Shown here: positions 58,931 through 64,000 of the stretch, in pieces | Layout: each line of letters opens with the position of its first letter | Numbering within the stretch: position 1 is the stretch's first letter | DNA from: Platynereis dumerilii | Taxonomy: Eukaryota; Annelida; Polychaeta; Phyllodocida; Nereididae | Length of the DNA: 64,000 bases | Direction of reading: 5' to 3' | NCBI GenBank assembly: GCA_026936325.1 | Contig: JAPTHN010000015.1 | Location: forward strand, 7,216,767 to 7,280,766 | Notes under the pieces: generated by a model | What the model saw: only the letters and a program-made list of their open reading frames with translations | Database searches by the model: none | What the model was told of the DNA's origin: nothing | Translations under genes and position numbers: made by a program

Positions 58931-60034
58931 ATGCTGTAAGTGACAGGAAGATGACACAACCACAGAAAAAGCTGAGATCGAAACCTGAGTTACTTGAATC
59001 AAAGCAGTGGCAGTGACAGAAAGTTGACAGTGGAAATGTAATAAAAACACCATAAGAATATTTGAAGAAGATTTATAGAAGACTGAAAAAAGACATGAGA
59101 ATGTTATGAGTAGAGCATTAAGGAGATATTCTGAGATATTCTGAGACATTCAGAATTATTGAGAATGTTTATGTAAGCTAAAAGGATAGGCTGTGTGAAT
59201 TGTTTGTCAGTATCTGACATGGGCTAGACCCAAGTCTTGAGCTGGAAATGGATTTTGATTGATGAGTAGCCTGGGCCCTCTTGCAACCTCAGTGTGTATA
59301 TAGGTGTCTCTCAAACTCTGTCAACATTGACTCAACAATGTCAGGCAAATCAAACAGATTCCTTGGGGCACAAAAGATCTCTTTGTGTAAGTTTCAAGTT
59401 ATTGTCTGTATTTGAAGGACACTAAGCCCCAAGTAAACATGCAGTGTTTATAAATCCAAAATTATTGGCAAGTTTGGGAGACCCAACACTCGAGCTTACT
59501 AAATATGTTGACTGTTTGAGAGAAGCTTTGGCCAATTCAAACCAGTTCAAACCAATTCAAACCAAAAAGCACAAAGGCAAATATATTTAAAGCATTTTCA
59601 TATTTATCCATCTCTTTTTTATGACATCTTAGAATGAATTATGATTTTATTTCTGTGATTTCTTCGAATGCACTCACGACATTCTTTTGAGCTCTGTTTG
59701 AGCACACTCCACAATTGAGCTGAACACTCAACAACTTAGCTGAATTGACCGAGAAGCTGAAGTGAATTGCTCTCTAGGGACCAAGGAACAGCTACGTTGA
59801 ACAATATCTGCTTACTCTTTGACAATACCCTGAGCTTCGTAATGACAGAGACACTTGTGATTTACCCTGCTCATAAGGCAATTGCAATTGGTCCTTAAAG
59901 ATACTATTTTGTGGGTCTAAAGATATGATCTACATGGTATGTAATGAACAATATATTGCCCAACGACGTCATATAGACTTCGACATATACGTGATATGAC
60001 AACTGATAAATCTTTTCGGAGGCTAATTTTTCTG
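58931..60034. other. Non-coding, nothing recognised
   Basis: A small AACCAATTCAAACC triplication occurs near 59533-59562; otherwise nothing was recognised. Confidence 0.5.
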
Positions 60035-60612
60035 CGGAGTTTGCAAGATTGTTTCAGCTTTGCAAACTGACCAGCTGAGTATGTATGACCATCTGAGATT
60101 GCAAAATTGTTTCAGCTTTGAACACTGACCAGCTGAGTACGAACATCTGAGATTGCAAGATTGTTTTAGTTTATTCGCATACTGACCAGCTGAGTATGAC
60201 CATCTGAGATTGCAAGATTGTTTCAGCTTTGCATACTGACCAGCCGAGTATGACCATCTAGGTTGCAGATTGTTTCTGCTTTGAATACTGACCAGCCCAG
60301 TAGGACCATCTGAGATTGCAAGATTGTTTCAGCTTCGAATACTGACCAGCTAGTGAGACCTGAGATAGCAAGATTGTTTCAGCTTTGCATACTGACCAGC
60401 CGACTACAACCGTCTGAGGTTGCAAGATTGTTTCAGCTTTGCAAACTGACCAGCCGACTACAACCATCTGAGGTTGCAAGATTGTTTCAGCTTTGCATAC
60501 TGACCAGCCGACTACAACCATTTGAGGTTGCAAGATTTTTCTAGTTTTTCATACTGCCCAGCTGAGTAGGACCATCTGAGGTTGCAAGATTGTTTCAGTT
60601 TTGCATACTGAA
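60035..60612. repeat. ~57-bp tandem satellite, about 10 copies
   Basis: The unit contains GATTGCAAGATTGTTTCAGC, TTTGCATACTGACCAGC and GA(C/G)TA...CCATCTGAG. Units recur every 53-60 bases. The minus-strand frame with a 19-residue repeat (GWSVCKAETIL) reflects the 57-base units in the middle. Confidence 0.92.
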
Positions 60613-62004
60613 AATTTGACTGAAAACATATCTGTTCAGGAAGTTTTACGATTAACACGATGTTTCCCCACAAAGTGCTAGTGAGCAGTTTATTGGAATT
60701 AGCGCTATTTAAATAAATAATATATTATTATAATTTATCCTCTTAAGTCGTCGCGAGATCGAAATGAATTCTATTAATTTTCTATTTAATCAACTGAGAA
60801 TCACTATGATTAAGTAGGATTTTACGGTTGCATCATTCGTGAATTCTACAATATTGCAAAGACTAAGCGAGTAACCACATAGTCCACAGTGACATCTGCA
60901 CAAGCACAGATGACATATGGCCCGGGACATATGCAGCAAGGCCCAGCATGAGCTTTCTGTAACCTGATAACAAATGCTGATCTAAGTCTACTTTTTGAGC
61001 TCCACAGCATTTATCTGGGCATCCCTGCTGACTCGTATGAAACACACAGGAGTTCATGATGCAACCAAAGCCTTGCTCTTTCAGTTCTGCTTGGAGCTTG
61101 AATTTCACCCACAAAGACTTGTAGGCAATTATCTTTACAGCATTTGAATGTACAATGAACGTCTATTGTATCATTCACTAATAATTTGGTTAAAAAGAGA
61201 ATGTTTCTGAAAGATTTGAACACATAACGGATCACATTATGCAAAACTTTTGATAGGCTAATGACCCTATTTATACCAGAGTGTCAAGTTGTCCACAAGT
61301 TCAATTTAATTTCAGAATTTTTTCTGAAGTTTAGTAGCCATTATCAAAAAGGTGTAGTATTTTCATACAATATTGCACAGGGGGTCTCATATTTTCCAAA
61401 GAGAGAATTTACTGTCTTTGTGCAGATTTTAGGTACAGATTTTGTTTTTTATTCTGATATACGTAGAAATTGCTACAAAATTTAAAAATCTTTTTTTTTT
61501 CTCAAATATAGTGCACGTTTCATATTTTGTAAAATTTCAGGACAATTTATAGCCACATTGCCATAATTAACCCTAGAAATAACACTTGTAACAAGAAATT
61601 TAAAAAACAACAACATTAATGTCATAATTCTGTAAAGCTGATATGTATATGTATGTACAGTATCACAAAAACTCTTTGTTATTAATTTCATTAATAAAAT
61701 TCTTCTTTCCTTCTCCAAAGCTTGTGGTTGCCTTTTAGCAGTGTTATTCTGTAAGAAATATGACCGTTATTGTGCTTGTAAAGCCTTCATAAACGGACAT
61801 CAAATGTCAAGCTGCATTATGTTATGCCCTGTGAAGAAAGCTATAGAACGGCCAGGCCTATATACAAAGAGTAACCTATACTTGGACGTGTAACCAGCTC
61901 CTGGATTTCTATACTGGCTACTTGTATGGTCTCAGACTGTAAAATGCAATTGTTTGGAAAAGTATAACAAGACAGCCGTGAAGTAGTTATTGAATTATAT
62001 TACC
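60613..62004. other. Non-coding, nothing recognised
   Basis: AT-rich, without recognisable genes or elements. Confidence 0.5.
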
Positions 62005-62186
62005 TTACAGATGATTTCATATTTGTAGACATAAGGACTGAATGTGATTTTTTTTCTGGGACATGTATTCTATAGGGAAAAATGACATCAGAAAACTTAT
62101 GACATCACTTTTCCCCATAGGATACCATGTCCTAGAAAACAATTCACATTTCGTCCTTTGGTCTACAAATATGAAATCATCTGTAA
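62005..62186. mobile_element. 182-bp palindromic (hairpin) MITE-like element
   Basis: Arms of about 88 bases run inward from TTACAGATGATTTCATATTT (inverted at the right end as ...ATATGAAATCATCTGTAA). They continue through TGTAGAC, AAGGAC, AATGTGA, GGACATG and TATAGGGAAAAATGACATCA to a short asymmetric centre. Several mismatches are present. Target duplication is not clear. Confidence 0.8.
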
Positions 62187-63049
62187 AACAATCTGGGAGT
62201 TGCACAATTTGTAACTGCAAATATTTTGACAAGATAACTGTAATATTTCGGAATCTATGTCTTTCTATGTACAAATAAATTTTTTTTAAATTTTAAATAT
62301 TTTTAGGTATTAGAGTCATAACATTGTGAAACTGTGGTTGAATCTGACATCGAATAACTTATACAAGTGTAACTAACTCCTGTATAGTGGTTCATCGTTT
62401 CCAAATGGTCTTTTGAGCCCAAGGTGAATCCATAGCTGTATACTGTAAAACACGGCCAACAAGAGAGTAGTATCAGGTATCCATAGCTGTCCAAGCCTTA
62501 TGGCCTGCCAAAGCACTTCAAAAGACGAGACATGAACGTGACATTAATATTCCTTAAATATGACAAAACCCACCGGGCAGCACAGCAATTGGCAGTTGGA
62601 GAATACCCTACCTATTCTTCTGATGTAATTTTCTCTGCTGCATTGAAGGGGGTAGTCAGGATGACAAGAAAAGAAAGGAAGATGTATAGCAAGAGTCATG
62701 CAAACCAGGTGAAATATCTAAAAGCACTTTTACTCCTCTTGAAGCTGTCACAAAACAAGTTTCTTCTTAAACATCACTTCTTTTAAATGCCTTTCATATA
62801 TCCCTCTCACCTCCTATTATGTCCCATTCATTTCTCTTTCATATCCCATTTTACTCCTCTTTACTCTGTTATTATTTCAACACAAGCGAACCTACTAAAT
62901 TGTAACTTATCCTCTGAGAATATTCAGTCCCAGACAGTGTTACATTGACATGATTTAGTATCTCTTGCAAGCTGGGTCTTCCTTCTCATAGAAAGTTAAT
63001 TCAGACCATGAAGGGGTTAATAACAGTTAGTTATTTTGTTGTTGTCATC
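62187..63049. other. Non-coding, nothing recognised
   Basis: An 84-codon frame at 62532-62786 has no recognisable domain. No repeat structure was noted. Confidence 0.45.
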
Positions 63050-63200
63050 GTAAGTCAGTCATTGTACAAGTTAATCGTAAACCATCTATAAATCATGCAC
63101 TCATCGCGAGTCACCGTTTTAAGTTGCTGCAACCACTCTCGGAGTGGGATTTGAACCTCAGACTCTTGTATTTATGAAGTGTTATCCATTACACCAAAGA
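63050..63200 (-). mobile_element. tRNA-like SINE, third type
   Basis: The minus strand reads TTTGGTGTAATGGATAACAC (A box), then GAGGTTCAAATCCCACTC (B box), about 60 bases in all, as in an Arg-type tRNA head. A non-tRNA body follows (AGTGGTTGCAGCAACTTAAA...). A stable acceptor stem is not evident, so it is called a SINE and not a tRNA gene. Confidence 0.6.
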
Positions 63201-63305
63201 TTCATCTGTTGGTGTGAGAGAAACACCCCACAATGAATCGGTAACCACAGCACTCCACTCCTCAGAATGAAGCTCATCCGGCGGAGTCAACCGCATTTCT
63301 GTTGA

Positions 63306-63620
63306 TACTCAGGTGGCCATATGGTTAAGGTTCCTGTGTGCCCTGCTAAAGGTCGTAACCTGCATGGGTTCGAACCCTGGGCAGGAGCCCGAAATTTTCA
63401 GTGGACCTTCATGAGGAAAATCCCAGCTAGATGTCATTCGGATGAGACGGTAAATTGGTGACCCGTTGTATCAGTGTCTGTGCTGGGCAAGTATAAGATC
63501 CCTCACATGGGGTAAATTTGTAAAAATGTTGAGGAATCCAGCTCTCTCTCCCATCTCATCAATCAACCTTAGTGAGCACCCAGAACTGGGCTTAGAGGGC
63601 TGCACTTACCGAATCTATCC
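63306..63620 (+). mobile_element. tRNA-derived SINE, first family, near full length
   Basis: Head: GGTGGCCATATGGTTAAGG (A box) and GGGTTCGAACCC (B box, 63367-63378). The body reads CAGCTAGATGTCATTCGGATGAGAC, TCAGTGTCTGTGCTGGGCAAG and ATCCCTCACATGGGGTAAAT. The 3' domain is GCACCCAGAACTGGGCTTAGAGGGCTGCACTTACC. It matches the reverse complement of 6144-6487 along its length. The tail is only a short ATCTATCC. Confidence 0.9.
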
Positions 63621-64000
63621 CAGCCTGCTCTCACTTGCCAGGTTAGATGTGACATGAGTCGTTCGGTTGGTGCGAGGGAAACACCCTACCACTGGGAACA
63701 AGTGCATAGGCCCATATTGCATAAGATTTCAAAGTTTGCATACAATGTTATTATGCATACAATGTTATTAAAGATTCCCACGAATTTCTACTTGAAAAGT
63801 GAAGCTAACCACTTGAAAATTTGACAGCTGGTATGCAGATCATTTTACTGTGAATCCTGAGCTCTTCAAGTTTTGGCCAATAAAAACAAGAAAATTCAAG
63901 AAGAAAACACTAGTGGTCAGTGCAGATATCTTTTCAGCGCCCAATGGCTTTTGCAACCCCAGACGATTTCTGCCATAATTGCACGTTATACAATATAGGC
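63621..64000. other. Non-coding, nothing recognised
   Basis: GGTTGGTGCGAGGGAAACACCC at 63665-63686 echoes GTTGGTGTGAGAGAAACACCCC at 63210-63231, so the two SINE-type elements here are each bordered by a related 22-base phrase. Otherwise there is nothing. Confidence 0.5.

Noticed and set aside
62532-62786. 84-codon frame beginning MNVTLIFLKYDKTHRAAQQL
   Set aside because: Composition is mildly protein-like, but there are no splice sites, neighbours or motif to support it.
1-64000. Old retroviruses, LTR elements, Polintons or toxin-gene fossils
   Set aside because: I looked for paired long terminal repeats and for gag, protease, integrase, envelope or capsid-like frames and recognised none. 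The only reverse transcriptase belongs to a LINE.

Overview
This is eukaryotic DNA, almost certainly an invertebrate animal. It is AT-rich and gene-poor, with long introns, tRNA-derived SINEs, a non-LTR retrotransposon, several families of short inverted-repeat elements and a very large load of local tandem repeats. The mix of SINE tails, TA-flanked elements, a Helentron-like element and phrases such as CAGTGGCGTAGCTAG is what I associate with marine invertebrates. An echinoderm or hemichordate is my best guess, but the window does not prove it. No prokaryotic, organellar or viral gene, CRISPR array, rRNA gene or intact tRNA gene was seen.

One host gene can be supported. Three + strand exons (15635-15763, 41329-41461, 51241-51875) have good acceptors, GT donors and reading phases that join without a break into the last 298 residues of a protein. 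The product is polar, low-complexity and proline- and serine-rich, with no membrane segment or globular domain, and it ends in a PDZ-ligand-like DVVV. It looks like the cytoplasmic tail of an adhesion or guidance receptor, perhaps protocadherin- or cadherin-like. The 5' part of the gene must lie upstream of the window. The introns are 25.6 kb and 9.8 kb. An open, serine-rich, coding-looking segment at 37947-38155 inside the first intron may be a cassette or alternative terminal exon.

Layout. 1-15634 is intergenic or intronic: a 5'-truncated LINE with an open reverse transcriptase frame (3836-5440), a tRNA-SINE (6144-6487), a 981-bp TA-flanked element packed with copies of one 16-mer (7327-8307), and a small inverted-repeat element (11386-11586) beside a tRNA-SINE remnant. 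15764-41328 (intron) is a patchwork of tandem repeats, each with its own motif. At its centre is a nested block (25770-31395) bounded by inverted GC-rich repeats. That block holds a Tc1/mariner-like deletion derivative, a partial second copy of the 11386 element, a hAT-like short element and a 1.2-kb array of a 20-bp repeat. 41462-51240 (intron) holds an 1860-bp element with 184-bp terminal inverted repeats and a hairpin MITE. 51876-64000 lies downstream of the gene: a short 3' UTR with a perfect hairpin, a candidate Helentron-like non-autonomous element (52869-56928), a diverged copy of the repeat beside exon 2 (58375-58930, itself hit by a SINE), a 57-bp satellite, a 182-bp palindrome and two SINE-type elements.

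The striking property of the window is the number of independent inverted-repeat elements and unrelated minisatellites inside the introns of one gene. I found no multi-gene system. The best candidates for something undescribed are the 16-mer-studded element, the GC-rich inverted blocks sharing a TGCCCTGAGGGCA palindrome with the neighbouring satellite, and the possible cassette exon.
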